A DNA stretch of 64,000 nucleotides from positions 7,197,001 through 7,261,000 of the forward strand of contig OX335660.1 in NCBI GenBank assembly GCA_946894095.1, in the 5' to 3' direction. Each line of letters begins with the position of its first letter. The stretch's first letter is position 1. This document shows, piece by piece, positions 46,060 through 57,010 of the stretch. The DNA comes from Incurvaria masculella (taxonomy: Eukaryota; Arthropoda; Insecta; Lepidoptera; Incurvariidae). The notes under the pieces are model-generated. The model did not search any database. It was not told the origin of the DNA and worked only from the letters and a program-made list of their open reading frames with translations. Position numbers and translations under genes: made by a program.

Positions 46060-46697
46060 CGAAACCAAAGTCCCGCTCCACATCGTAAAATAATAAGAGA
46101 GAAAAAAGGGACAACCGTATAATCCCGCCATTTTGTTTGGGGTCTCCTCTCGCTACCTGGCTTACGCACCCGATATCGAACGACCGAGTGTATCTTATGC
46201 AAATACAACGAGATAGAGCAGACAAGCTACATGTATTGTAATGCATTTGGTTCGTATTAGAAAAAATCTTAAACTAGTGTGTTGTTTGTTGTCATCTTGA
46301 TAAGCTTGTAGACAGGTAAAAATATCAAGCGGCTTTGTGCCCGCTGGAGATTAAATTTTCTTATTTTATCGTCTTCAACTAAACCTAAATAGTTTTTGAA
46401 CCTTTGGTTTGGAACCAACATACCTAAGTAATACTAATACGCATAAAACGTTACTATATTCACACCCATTACAGGTGTAGTCTTAAATTTCATCGTATTC
46501 TTTCACATTGTTTAGTTTGTTATGAGTTTTCATGTATTTTTTTAAGCATGATGTGTTTTTCCGTAATAAAATTGTAGATAGGTAGTTTCCGATTACTGAA
46601 ATGCATAAAACGATCGGCTGGTTTTAAGGTACTATGTATTACAATTGTTTTGTAATACGTCGACATATCGACAATCTTCCGTTGAGTGGAATTCGTA
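46060..46697. other. Unassigned AT-rich stretch
   Basis: No gene or element was recognised. Confidence 0.5.
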
Positions 46698-46815
46698 CAG
46701 TCGTATTCAGAGAGCACCTGTCAAAACTTAGTACGAGATTAGCACCGGACTAATCATACAAAAACCGGTCTAGTTCGGCGGATTAAAGTTAATCCGCCCA
46801 CTCTGAATACAGCTG
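46698..46815 (-). mobile_element. Short MITE (ATTCAGAGAG ends), copy 2
   Basis: CAGTCGTATTCAGAGAGCAC at the left and CACTCTGAATACAGCTG at the right form imperfect inverted ends. CGGCGGATTAAAGTTAATCC then GCC is an internal palindrome. It matches 15151-15261 in reverse. Confidence 0.85.
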
Positions 46816-47554
46816 TTGCTAGTTTATCTTCAGTTATTTATCTCGCTGTAGGTTTGTAGGAACCTATTTTGGAGGAAAGAAGCGCCATAGGCGTTCTGTA
46901 TTATGTATTCTACCTGAAGTTTTAAATAATATGTATTTTCATACATGTTCAAAATTAAAAAATACAGGCACTTTCTGTTGGGGCTAGTCGTGATGATATA
47001 ATCTAAGATATTGTTATATTTACCAATGCAATGTAAATGTCAATGATTGGAAGTGGAAAGGTGTTGAAATAAGTCGATTTTGATTATTATAAACATTTCC
47101 TTAAGCAATAGTATTTAAGTAGGCTAAGGTATTGTTTGTACTGATGTACATACCTACTTAAGTACATTCTAATGAAGGGCCTGCATCGATGAGGGCCTAG
47201 GTATGCAATGTGGCCCAATTATATCATTTTTCGCCGAAAAAATACCTCAACAAGTTGACAAGTCCGTAGGTGAGTTACCTACCTAACAAAAAGAAAAGAC
47301 AAAGGAACAAAAATGTCGCCTATTTTAAACGGTAACGCCATTTTGAAACGTGCCATTGTAAGATATGAAAAGAAAGGGAAATATCCGCTTACTGAAACAA
47401 TAAGCCATACGAACAAATGCACCTGCGATACTCGTGAATGGATGGACGAAGGAAACAAATTGTATGTACCCTGGACTTCCGGCGCGGAGGTTCTGCGATT
47501 TCGCACAGGTTTGTCAATAACTTAATGGAGGTTTTGCAAGAAACAGACGAAATA
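46816..47554. other. Unassigned stretch
   Basis: The open frame 47313-47525 has no recognisable domain. No gene is called. Confidence 0.45.
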
Positions 47555-47810
47555 AAAAGAACCGGACAAGTGCGAGTCGGACTCGGACACGAAGTGTTCC
47601 GTAACATCATACAAGATTTAACACAAAAATAACACGTTTTTGCATGTAAATGAAAGGAGGATTTGTTGTTATAGCGGTCAAAATAACAACAAGCTGCCTG
47701 CCTACCTAGTACGGTTCATGAGATACAGCCCTGTGACAGACATACGGACGGACAGCGTAGGCTTAGTCATAAAGTTCCGTTGGCACGCTTTCGCTACGGA
47801 ACCCTAAGAA
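47555..47810 (+). repeat. High-copy lepidopteran repeat, diverged
   Basis: AGAACCGGACAAGTGCGAGT opens and TCGCTACGGAACCCTAAG closes the copy. The middle is shortened. Confidence 0.87.
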
Positions 47811-48272
47811 AGAAGACATAAATTGAGTGTATTAAGAAACTTGGACCTCATCAGGTTAAACATAGATAAACAGGTAAAAAATATACGGATAGCAATGTAA
47901 TCAAGCGAAAGGCCTGAATATTATACTATAATTTTATATAATACTGCTTATCTATAATTATAGTTTAATAGTTTATAGGTGAAGCACGGGACTTTGATTG
48001 AGGTAACTTCAGAAACGTAGCCACTATAATTACATCTTGTGTACGTGAGAGGGCAATGGCCAAGAAGTTAGTCATTAAATAATACATATTATGATATTGA
48101 TACACATACTAAGACCGTAGCTGTGTATTGTACAGCACAGGAAAATAAATGAGATTTTTTTATTTGTTACACATTTTCGTCCAAGGGGTCTACTGATGAG
48201 ATGTGTCACCGGTGAGTCACAACGCTTTCGTACTCATGAAATGACAGCCACAAGTCACCCTAGTGTTGTCCC

Positions 48273-48460
48273 TTTTGGGGTTCCGTACCCAAAGGGTGAA
48301 ACGGAACCCTATTAATAGGCCTCCGCTGTCCGACCGTCCGTCTGTCACCGGGCTTTATTTCATGAACCGTAATAAGTATGCAGCTGAAATTTTCCCAGTG
48401 TGTGTTATAATTTTGCCGCTATAAAAACAAATAGGTAAAATTAAAAAAATATAAAAAACT
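48273..48460 (-). repeat. High-copy lepidopteran repeat, truncated
   Basis: TTTTGGGGTTCCGTACCCAA to the AT-rich ATAAAAACAAATAGGTAAAA. The CCGGCCAAGTG end is missing. Confidence 0.85.
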
Positions 48461-48765
48461 ATTTATACTTAGATTACCCATAGTGCCTGACCCTAGATGT
48501 TTCAAATTTGATCCGCTGACTATTAAATATAACTAATCGTTGTGCAGATATTTTATAATTTCACGGACATTGTCTCAACATCTCGTTAAATGTAGGTCTG
48601 GGCGGGTCGCAATCAGATTTAATGGGTGAACTGCAAAAAAGTTAACATTCTCATAGCGTGTCAAAAGAATATCAGTAACGTTAGATAGATCTTCACCGAT
48701 CTATGCAGGTGTATATAAATTACATGTTCTATATCGTATAAACGAATGTTTTTGGTTGCAATCAT

Positions 48766-49308
48766 TTAAGGTGGCCCACTCGGCGGGTCTAACTCATTCG
48801 CGGGCACGGTAAAAAACCGTGCTGTTGAGCTCTGGGACCTTCTCTGTTTCAAAGAAAAAGACAGGCTTCGTGATGAGGAAGATGCAACATGTCCACAAAA
48901 AGGACAATGTGCATAGTGTATGATTTGGTAAGATTTACGAAAATTTTAATTACAAAACGACTTACAGCTAAAAGTAAACCACGACTGCTGTAGTCAAAAA
49001 TCTAACGAAAACGATTATAAATCTTGATTAAATAAGCTATGTCTGATGACTAATTTTTTTTGGATGTTCTTACTTTATCATTATGTAATCCACCTCCAAA
49101 GTTATTGTAAAAAATGCGCGAAAAATTCGAACTTTCGGACCTCATAACTTAGAAACCAAACACAATTTTACAATGCCAACGGTCATCAGACATCTAGTTC
49201 GATCAAATAAAGCTATTTTGAGCAAAATTTGGGATCTCTGACAAGAAATATGGGCGTGATCTTCTTTCCCCGTTTGTATGGGGAGTTGAGCGGGATGGCC
49301 CACCTTAA
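48766..49308 (-). mobile_element. piggyBac-type MITE (family A), copy 3
   Basis: A reversed full-length copy. TTAAGGTGGCCCACTCGGCG opens and GAGCGGGATGGCCCACCTTAA closes it, so TTAA flanks both sides. The interior aligns throughout with 12012-12561. Confidence 0.92.
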
Positions 49309-50402
49309 GTGAAGTCAATAATTTATTTTTTCCATGGGTAAGAAACATTCTGGTCAAATGTAGACTACAAATAAAGTAAGTTATGGGCGCAAATTATGTC
49401 GTAAAATTTTTAGAAGGCATTTCAACATAAAACTCTTTATTTACTAGCCCGTTAAGTAAAATAAATCACTTGTAAATGGCACTTGTGCTAATGGAACGAA
49501 CACGAGTTCAAATGACAGATGAAAGTGAATCATTTACGTTTCGCTTTTGCATAACGCCATCGCTGATCACATCATCTTAGAAAGGGATAACACTAGGATG
49601 ACTCGTGTGTAAAGGTTGAACGCGAGTACCTGTCATTCCATGAGTAAGGGAGTATAAGTAATCACCAGTGTGTCACAGGTGACTGCGAATCACCAGCGAA
49701 TGTGAATTACAAGATTTACCCCACGGGCCCAACTCGGCGAGGTTGCCAGGTATAACTCGGTTTTCAGGAGCGAAGACTCAGATGGAATTCAAGGAATGTA
49801 GCACTTGTCATAGTGACAGATTAGTAATTGCACTGAGCTCTCTATCACATATTGAAGGCGTTTACGCAAAAATGTATAGACGTTGATGATGTTTCATGAA
49901 TTAACTGGAAATGTATTAAAAATACCATACATTTTACGAGCGATATTTTTCTTTTTCTGTCCTTTTTAAAACCGACATTAGCACCATTGATTTAAAGCAT
50001 AAATTCATTTATTACGAAATGAATATAGAAATAGTAATCTGTCTGCGTATTTGAACAAATTAAATAAAATCTGATTGTTTTAAGGTCGTTTTTGCAACGT
50101 TACACATATCCGCATGCCTCTAATTCCGTCTGGGTGTTCGCTCCCAAAAACCGAGTCATAGGTAGGCACAGAGGAAAAACTAAAGCGCAGGGTATCTTTG
50201 GTCATGCGGACCGATGAGATGACAAATGCATGCACGGCCGGGACGTGTTCAAACATGTGTTACTTAGGTAGTTTGGAATTAAGCATGAGCTCATTACAGA
50301 TTCCTCTCCAGGCGAGGTGAGCTCTGACATCATCTTCGGAGGAGGGCTGCCTCTGACAGTCACTTCACAATTTCGCTGCCTTTTAACCAATCTATTTCAT
50401 CG
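49309..50402. other. Unassigned stretch
   Basis: No credible gene was seen. The last 200 bases may be eroded RTE sequence leading into 50403. Confidence 0.4.
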
Positions 50403-50520
50403 TCAAGTGCGTCGGCGGAAAGCAGTGATTCCGTACCGCTGGAGGCCGGGAGGACTGGAGGAAAATTGGAGAGGCGTATGTCCAGCAGTGGACGCAAACA
50501 CGCTGACTGACTGACTGTTG
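50403..50520 (+). pseudogene. RTE-clade ORF2 extreme C-terminus and tail
   Basis: At 50453-50506 the frame reads DWRKIGEAYVQQWTQTR and stops at TGA, the diagnostic end of RTE ORF2. It is followed by a (CTGA)n tail at 50502-50516. The bases before it (CGGAAAGCAGTGATTCCGTA) are shared with the RTE fragment at 20684-20982. Confidence 0.85.
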
Positions 50521-50549
50521 GACAACTTACAGATAGATACGATGCTGAC

Positions 50550-50695
50550 TCGGTAGCCCAGTGGCGCGACGCATCGGTGTTCGATAATCCAGGTTAAATA
50601 ACTCTGGACGTGGCTGAGTTCTCGATGGGTGACCGTTCGACCGATGAGGCTGGTCGTGATTCCGATTCCATGTAAAACTGTAGGTCCCCTTCTTA
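50550..50695 (+). mobile_element. 5S rRNA-headed SINE, head only
   Basis: CGGTAGCCCAGTGGCGCGAC, AGGTTAAATAACTCTGG (5S A-box region, one change from GTTAAGCAAC) and TCTCGATGGGTGACC (C-box), then GGCTGGTCGTGATTCCGATT and TGTAAAACTGTAGGTCCCCT. It aligns with 2150-2299, and the tail is absent. Confidence 0.82.
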
Positions 50696-51086
50696 CAGTT
50701 ACAATACAAAAATATGCATGCAAAGGTGACATTATTCATGAATAGTTTCATATTTTTATGTACATTTAACGAACTCGCATTCGACTTCTAGTCAGTTCAT
50801 ATTTTGACTTGGACAGCGGCCAGACAAGACAGTAGGCAACAGAAGCAAAAATAACTCTTGAAGTTTTTAACGTTAATACCATGTAAATCTGTTGTTATCT
50901 CACCTTTCGTGCATGTTTTCCAAAATGTTATAACCTATATTGATTTGTATTATAAAATTAATGTGTAAAAGTACGAGATTTTTTCTTTGCGGCTTTTTCT
51001 TCGCTGAGTGAATCGAATTTGCGGATCAATCAGATTGTGTGGACGTGCCTTGTCGTTTAACTACCAGTTTTTTTCTTATATAACTT

Positions 51087-51440
51087 AATATGGATGGCTA
51101 ATACCACACTTACCGTCATGACATTAGCCCAAGCTAACATATCTGATTCCTGTAGAAGCTGGATGCTCTGAAAGAACCTGCCCTTTATGAGCACGGCTAG
51201 ATTGAGCTTGATGAAAAACACGGACAAAATTTTTCAGTGCAGCTTCGACAATTCTTTCATCCAATGCGATGGCACAAATTGGGGCGTAACCCCTGCTACC
51301 AGTAGGGGGAGGGGGGGGGATCTACAGTTTCACATAGATTCCGAACTTTGGAATAGCTCGTACTCAGAAAGAGAAAGAAACTGGTTCGGGCATTGAACCC
51401 ATGTCATGTACGAGAATCAAGCTTAGCGCCGATTGCATAA
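51087..51440 (-). mobile_element. Full-length SINE with tRNA-like head
   Basis: Minus strand: the head, with GGGTTCAATGCCCG as B-box-like motif, is followed by the pyrimidine-rich joint CAGTTTCTTTCTCTTTCTGA, GTTCGGAATCTATGTGAAAC, TGTGCCATCGCATTGGATGA, CCGTGTTTTTCATC and GGTATTAGCCATCCATATTA. It is the most complete tRNA-headed copy and shares its tail with the 5S-headed one. Confidence 0.85.
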
Positions 51441-51632
51441 ATGAAATTAAATAAAAAAATATACGTATATTTATGTTTCCCTACCTTCTGCGAGTTATTT
51501 AACCGCGCCGGCTACGTGCAGTGATAATGGCTAGAAGATGGCTGCTTCAATCTCATGCGCGAGCTGTGTGGGAAGGCACCTCAGGTTGTTCACCTGGCAT
51601 GGAGGGGGGGGGGGACGATGGCGGCGAGGGTG

Positions 51633-51833
51633 GAGGGGCTCTAAGACAGTCTAGTGGATGAGCCACGGGATTCCGAAAGTCCTGCGTTCGATTCTCATGC
51701 AACATATTTATATTTATTGTTAATTTGAAACGTGTATTTAATTTGGAACCCATGTAAATCCGTAGCTGTATTTCCATACTTATACTAGTACAAACAAACA
51801 AACAAACAAACAAACAGACAAACAAAATCCTAC
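51633..51833 (+). repeat. tRNA-derived SINE of a second family, (CAAA)n tail
   Basis: CTAGTGGATGAGCCACGGG resembles a Pol III A-box region and CCTGCGTTCGATTCTCATGC a B-box. The body includes TGGAACCCATGTAAATCCGT. The copy ends near a (CAAA)n microsatellite (51791-51826). No functional tRNA fold with an anticodon arm was apparent. Confidence 0.65.
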
Positions 51834-53169
51834 ATCCGAAATGTCTTCTACTTTTTGGCTGATGTGAGAACTAACCATCTAAAAACAAGTAAATTGGAAC
51901 ACAGGGGTTATCATTCAAACAAAAGTAACTATCTAAAGTTTAGGAAATCAATCCCACTTCAGTTATGTGGGCAGGTGCCAAAATGAATGCTCGCCGTGCC
52001 TACAACGTGCCGTGCCGAATTCCAAAGTTCATTCTCGCTCTAGCGCGAAATGTTGAGGCGAGACAGAACTTGCGCGTGGTTGGTGTACAGTGGACGGCAC
52101 GAAAAACACGGCACTTTGGAATTAAACCTTTGGAGACGCAGCAGAGATTAGTGTGAGAAAATTGTTGTGTTCGAGCTGGCTATTACGTATTAAAAAGAAA
52201 AAAAAACCAAAAATAACAAGAAATGGCGTTTTGGCTAATAAAGTTCCATGCTCCGACTATTGGTGTATTCGAAGACCCAACAACCAAGTTCGCACCGTTG
52301 TCCTTGCTCCATCTCGCAGAGGTGGAATACGAAATCGAAACCAAATCTGCTGTCAACTATATGAAATCGTCTGCAACTATGTACCTAATTTCCAGTTGGA
52401 TTTTGTAAACATTTTGTTTTAAAATGATTTTGGATAGACATTACATGGTTTTGAGCTATTTATTTCTTATGATATTTTATAATCATTGTTTATCTTATTT
52501 AATAGTGACGTTTATTTCTGCTCTTCTTTAGTTTACGCATTCGGACCGGAGTATAGTTTGCGCTGTCCCGCCTGATGATAATGAGTACAGGACGGAGTAG
52601 AATCGTCTCTGCTCGAACAGACCTAATAGAAAGATTACCGAGTGCGAACATATTGGCGCCGCGGCGGCGGGGGAGGCGGCGGCGCGGGGAGGTGGTGCCG
52701 GAGTATGGTCTCTCTCTTACCTAACGCGTCGTTGAAATGCCTAAACTGAGTGTTGTGTTTACTTTGATGCCCACTGTACATATGTGGTTACGAGGCATCG
52801 ATGGCCGCACCTCCGACCACAGCCGACCCAATTTCGAAGACACGAGTAGCGTACAACCTTAATGTCAATGTTTGGTTAGCGACATTTTTGCAGTAAGTAA
52901 ATAAATACGAAGATAACCTGTATTGCTATCATTTGATGTTTGAAATGCACGATTGTTTGTTTAAGGTGATATCTTGAGTAGTATCGATCTTTAGCCCAAT
53001 TTGGGTTGCAGTTTTTTTTTTCAAACGTACCTAGTCATTCAACAATTTAGTAACTGCCTGGATAAAGAAAACTTTGCTTTGGCTTTGTTTGGAATTAAAG
53101 TCATTCTTCTTTACTATACTTTTGAGACCATAAAGAAATATTTTTTTTCTTACGGAACTAGTCTTGGAT
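51834..53169. other. Unassigned stretch with GC-rich patch
   Basis: 52659-52703 is almost pure G/C (GCGCCGCGGCGGCGGGGGAG). The overlapping frames at 52153-52422 have no family I recognise. No gene is called. Confidence 0.45.
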
Positions 53170-53360
53170 GGTCGGTTTGTAGTTTAGGGTGCTAGCCTTG
53201 CTTCTCATTCGATAGGTATTGGGTTCAATACCGCCCCGTTCATGCACCACTTTGTTTTTCTTTCCGAGTTTGATAAGTGCATTTCGTCAAGAATGCGAGC
53301 ACTTCCATGGTTCGGAATCCATGTCGACAGACACACCACATAGCAACCATGTTCTTTATA
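53170..53360 (+). repeat. SINE head (tRNA-like)
   Basis: TAGTTTAGGGTGCTAGCCTT, GATAGGTATTGGGTTCAATA (B-box-like), CACCACTTTGTTTTTCTTTC, GATAAGTGCATTTCGTCAAG and GGTTCGGAATCCATGTCGAC in family order; the body and tail are missing. Confidence 0.78.
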
Positions 53361-53750
53361 CGGGTCTATCAAAGGCGGTGATGCGCAAAGATATAAATGT
53401 CGAGGATTCACATGATAATAATTCTAAAAATCTAATGATGGATCCGCACTCATGTGGTGACAGTCTGGTGACTTCACCAGTTATTCGTTTGTAGCTTTAT
53501 GTTATTCTAACTTCAATAAGAAGTCTTACATCATCACAACAGCAAAAAATGTCGGTAGGATCGAGTTGAGAGCCTCAAAAAATTGAACGAATCCGTTTAG
53601 GATTTCGTCACGACTGTATTTGTAAACTGTTCATGGCGTGGCCCCAATGTGCTAACCAATCCCTGGTAGAATCGTGTCTTCTTACTTTGGATTTTGTAGC
53701 TAAAACATACCTAATATTTTTATTATTGGTATTTAATAAATTAATATAAG

Positions 53751-53918
53751 TGGTCCCAGCGCAGTTCTTCCCACGCATGTCGTAAGAGGCGACTCAGGCT
53801 TATTCTTTAGTGGCCTTCCCGGGAAGGTACCATCGCATTGAATGGACGATAGTCGAGCCGGCACTGAACATTTTCCGTATTTTCCACGCAGTTTTAAAGC
53901 AGCCATGCCATAAGAAAA
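53751..53918 (+). repeat. SINE body with alternative 5' part
   Basis: CCCACGCATGTCGTAAGAGG then CGACTCAGGC precedes the usual AAGGTACCATCGCATTGAAT, GGTCGAGCCGG-like and GTATTTTCCACGCAGTTTTA words. The 5' part resembles a motif common at lepidopteran retroposons. The copy stops where the MITE at 53919 begins. Confidence 0.65.
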
Positions 53919-54080
53919 TTAACTCGCCGGGTGAACAGTCCTAAATCTGACAAGTTGCATGTATACCATATAAAATTCAATTCGCTTGGCCGAATAACAC
54001 ATAGTTTACCAATTAGCATGTTACGAAATGCACCTAAACGTCAGATGTCATCTTTCGCTGTCTGTTCACCGGGCGAGTAA
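53919..54080. mobile_element. MITE with about 20-bp terminal inverted repeats
   Basis: TTAACTCGCCGGGTGAACAG at the left and CTGTTCACCGGGCGAGTAA at the right. Related fragments are at 2021-2125 and 55650-55755. It is about 160 bases and non-coding, and sits at the broken end of a SINE. Confidence 0.85.
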
Positions 54081-55649
54081 ATTTACCATGGTAAACCCCA
54101 GGGAACTCTTTCCGTCACATTGACGTAGAACTTCCAGTAACTTCTCTTTCGAGTGTAACGAGATGGCAACGCGTGAACAAGCGGTTCTACGCACCTGCTG
54201 AAGCTTTTATAGATTAGGTTTATGAGAATTCCACGGATGATTTAAGGTGAAGACGGCCAGTTTACGAGAAATAACCAATGAACTTTCGTCGGTAAAAGCT
54301 GCACCCCCGGATGGCAGAGCAGTAAAGTTCAAGCATAAATTATCCGGATCGGTGCCATGTTCCGCTGCGGTGCCCTCTCCCACAGTACGAAATCGCAGAA
54401 AATGTTGACGCGCCTCACGGTTAAGGCGCTAGGACTAGCCAACTACTCGCGCCATACAAATGCACCTTTTAACAAATGTAATAATATATAGTGAAACGCT
54501 TCAGCAAATCCAAATAGAACTCCAGACTGATAATGGATTGTTAATATTTTTTGATTCCATCATTTATTTAAATAATAATAAAAATAAAAAAGTTGATTTT
54601 TCTCATTAGAAATCTGAAAGTAATTCGATTTCTAGATATAAGCAAAAACAGCATATATGCATAAACAAAAAGTTCCATTTGCTTTTAGATTTCTACATTT
54701 AGTCAAAAAAGTTCGGAAATGGACACCGTTTCCGCAATGTATTTTGTATAGAAAAAGGAAACATACATTAACGAAAATGGGTTGATTCCTAGACAAGGAA
54801 TCATATATTGTAAGAATGACACTTATAATCGTCAAACTTAGTTAGTTAACTTGGGGTGCCTCGTCTAACTTTGCGATTTGGCTAGTACCAGGGCCTTAAG
54901 AGGATAACGAGGCGATCGAGTTCCCTACAATGGCGCGTGCCTGTTTTCTCAGTCAAATTAAGAAAAACAATTCTGAAATTTAGCACATAAAATAAATCAA
55001 CTGAGATCTACGTCTGTACGTTTGCATTGTTTTGATAACATCTTATATCCATGATGTAAGCTTTTAAAGATTTTTATCAAAATGTTTAAAGGTTTCATGT
55101 TTTTTGGTCAATATATTTTGTCGAATTTCTTTAATTTTCGATAATATGCATGATTATGAAACGACTTATATTATGTATTACATTTACGTACCAAAACCGA
55201 AAAGTATGAGGTGGACAACATTTTTTCGAGTAATATTAAATTAGGACCAAATGGCGGCATCACAATCATGTCTAGAAAAAGATCTATTTCTAGAAGTGTA
55301 TGTTTTATTTACATGTTACCTAACTGCGGTACCCAGCAGCAAAATCAACATTTAACTGATATTTTCTATCCAAAAATTTAATCGAGCTGAAAATTGAAAT
55401 AAGCAATCCCCTTGGCTATTTCCCAGAAAAATAAATGGTGCCAATCACTAAGACCAACATTGGCTTTTAGGATGTAGGTAGTACATTTTTCGAAATTCAT
55501 AATTCTGCTTAGTGTTAGCATATCCTGGAAGCATCGTAGTCGGAACGAGCGCAAGCCCAGTAGTACTCTCCTGGCACAGGATAAAATAGGAACAGAAAAA
55601 GTGTAGGAACCTACCACGGAAAATTAATTCCACATGTGAGCAGGAAAGT
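54081..55649. other. Unassigned stretch, probable dacapo intron
   Basis: No exon could be supported on the minus strand. The small frames at 55378-55678 (minus) have no motif. Confidence 0.45.
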
Positions 55650-55755
55650 GAGTGATTAAAGCTGACATTTATTTTCATTTCGTACCATGCTGAAATTAGC
55701 TGAAATGCAGCTATATGTGAGATTTAATCACTGACTTTACTATTCACCCGGCAAA
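55650..55755. repeat. Degenerate MITE end
   Basis: GTGAGATTTAATCACTGACT and CTATTCACCCGGCAAATATTA resemble the terminal part of the MITE at 53919-54080. The other end was not found. Confidence 0.5.
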
Positions 55756-56143
55756 TATTAGTAACCATCTGCTCTAATACACAAGCAAACAGGCGCACGC
55801 ATACATAGATGGCTAGACGCGTACTTATAAAGATCTTGACAGAAGTCTGTCTACGACAGTAGCGTAGTTTTTTATGGAATTCCGGAACACAGGAATTTCT
55901 ATTGTTGGAATTCCGTGCTCAGGAATAGAGATTTTTTCAGAGGAGACTTTTTTCGACGATAACGGGCGGTAGCGGCAGATAGGTACACAAATGCAGGATA
56001 GGTACGGTCACATATTTTCAAGTCGTACAGCAGACTGGAAAGTTAAATACTTAGACAGAAATCTTGAATTTGTCATTATTTACATGCATGTTTGAAACGT
56101 TGCTGACACGTTGAGTTAGTCTAGACATCTCAAGGTAACCAAC

Positions 56144-56603
56144 CTGTCAAGTGCAGTTGTCTCCTGGAGTTGGGAGTGCGCGGCGAGCGGGGCGTGCGGG
56201 GCGTGCGCGGCGAGCGAGGCGAGGTGCGCGGGGACAGCTTGGCGGGCGTCCTGGGAGCGCGCCGCCGCTGAGGAGTCCCCGGCGACACGGCGGTGCCCGT
56301 CCGCGCCGCCAGCGCCTCCGCCGCCGACCTGATGAACGGCGGCGCCTCCGCCTCCTCCGCCTCGTACGTCGACTCCGTCTCGATGTCGAAGTTGAACCGC
56401 CGGATGTAGCGCTTGCGATCCCGCGCGTACTGCTCCGCCACCAGCCGCTGCGTCTCGTCCCGGTCCGGGGCGCCGAACAGGCACTTGGCGCTGCGCCGGC
56501 GCCGCGGCGAAGCGTTCGTCACGTCCGCCAGCGCCGACATGCCGCCGGCGATGCCCGCGAAGTCGAACCTCGCGCGCTTCGGAGTTCCCTCGCCCGCGGT
56601 CAT
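56144..56603 (-). CDS. dap: dacapo-like CDK inhibitor (Cip/Kip family), first coding exon
   Basis: The exon encodes 153 residues from ATG at 56603 to a donor at 56143-56142 (CAG|GTTGGT on the minus strand), leaving one G of a split codon. Cip/Kip inhibitors bind cyclin-CDK2 in the nucleus and stop the cell cycle. Residues 41-44 are CLFG, matching the family's cyclin-binding LFG. A charged linker helix follows, then FNFD at 70-73, matching the kinase-contacting WNFD with Phe for Trp. This order and spacing are the CDI domain. Residues 105-144 are rich in Arg/Pro with ten Ser/Thr-Pro sites (S107 to T143), likely proline-directed kinase targets. The exon ends QLHLT plus G-, the expected start of a PCNA-binding PIP degron (QxxLTD). 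Base composition is far more GC-rich than the surroundings. Reading past the donor gives a stop after four codons. The remaining exons were not found. Confidence 0.87.
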
Positions 56604-57010
56604 CTCCCCTTCCGCCGACCTCAGACGCCCTCGCGCGAATCACGGACACGCGATCTTCCGCGGTGATTAAGATCAAGACACGGATACTTCACTTCGAGGA
56701 TGTGCGATTTTGAGATGTTCGCGAGCGGATGGCGGGGCGCGGAATGACGACGCGAACGCCGTCAGGTGGAGCGGGACTGGTTCGAGAAAAACATCTGACT
56801 GTAATCTTCTCGGGAGAAAACAGCTGTTGTCTGCAGGTAGTGACAGGGACACCAATAGGGTGGAGCGGTGCGTGCGAGCGCGACGGCTGCGCGCGGAACA
56901 CCTGGCTTCAACCGCCTCCGACTGCTTCCCGCGCTAAACTATCACATAACCTAAAAAAACCGAGCGAGTGCGTGCGTGACGCGCCCGCGCTTTTGCCGAC
57001 TCGGTGTTGC
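56604..57010 (-). promoter_or_regulatory. CpG-rich promoter and 5' leader of dacapo-like gene
   Basis: The roughly 400 bases upstream of the ATG stay GC- and CpG-rich and then change sharply to AT-rich DNA near 57015. The ATG context GGGGAGATGA has a purine at -3. No TATA box or unambiguous initiator was identified, so the transcription start is not placed. Open frames on both strands here are composition artefacts. Confidence 0.55.

Noticed and set aside
49142..49357. Conserved open frame (LPIQTGKEDHAHIS) also at 11996-12178
   Set aside because: It lies inside family A MITE copies. The similarity is that of the repeat DNA, and the frames start outside the element.
51640..51700. Possible tRNA gene with A- and B-box-like motifs
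   Set aside because: No convincing cloverleaf or anticodon loop; the attached body and (CAAA)n tail fit a SINE.
52153..52422. Overlapping open frames in an oligo-A-containing segment
   Set aside because: No motif, no splice signals I trust, and two competing frames.
54608..54625. Possible dacapo exon 2 acceptor near 54614 (minus)
   Set aside because: ACTTTCAG|AT is a fair acceptor, but it gives D-F-stop, leaving the PIP motif without its second aromatic residue.
56116..56676. 186-residue minus frame and 171-residue plus frame over the dacapo exon
   Set aside because: The longer minus frame starts at TTG, not ATG, and both are Arg/Ala/Gly-rich shadows of GC-rich sequence. The CDI motif is only in the chosen frame.
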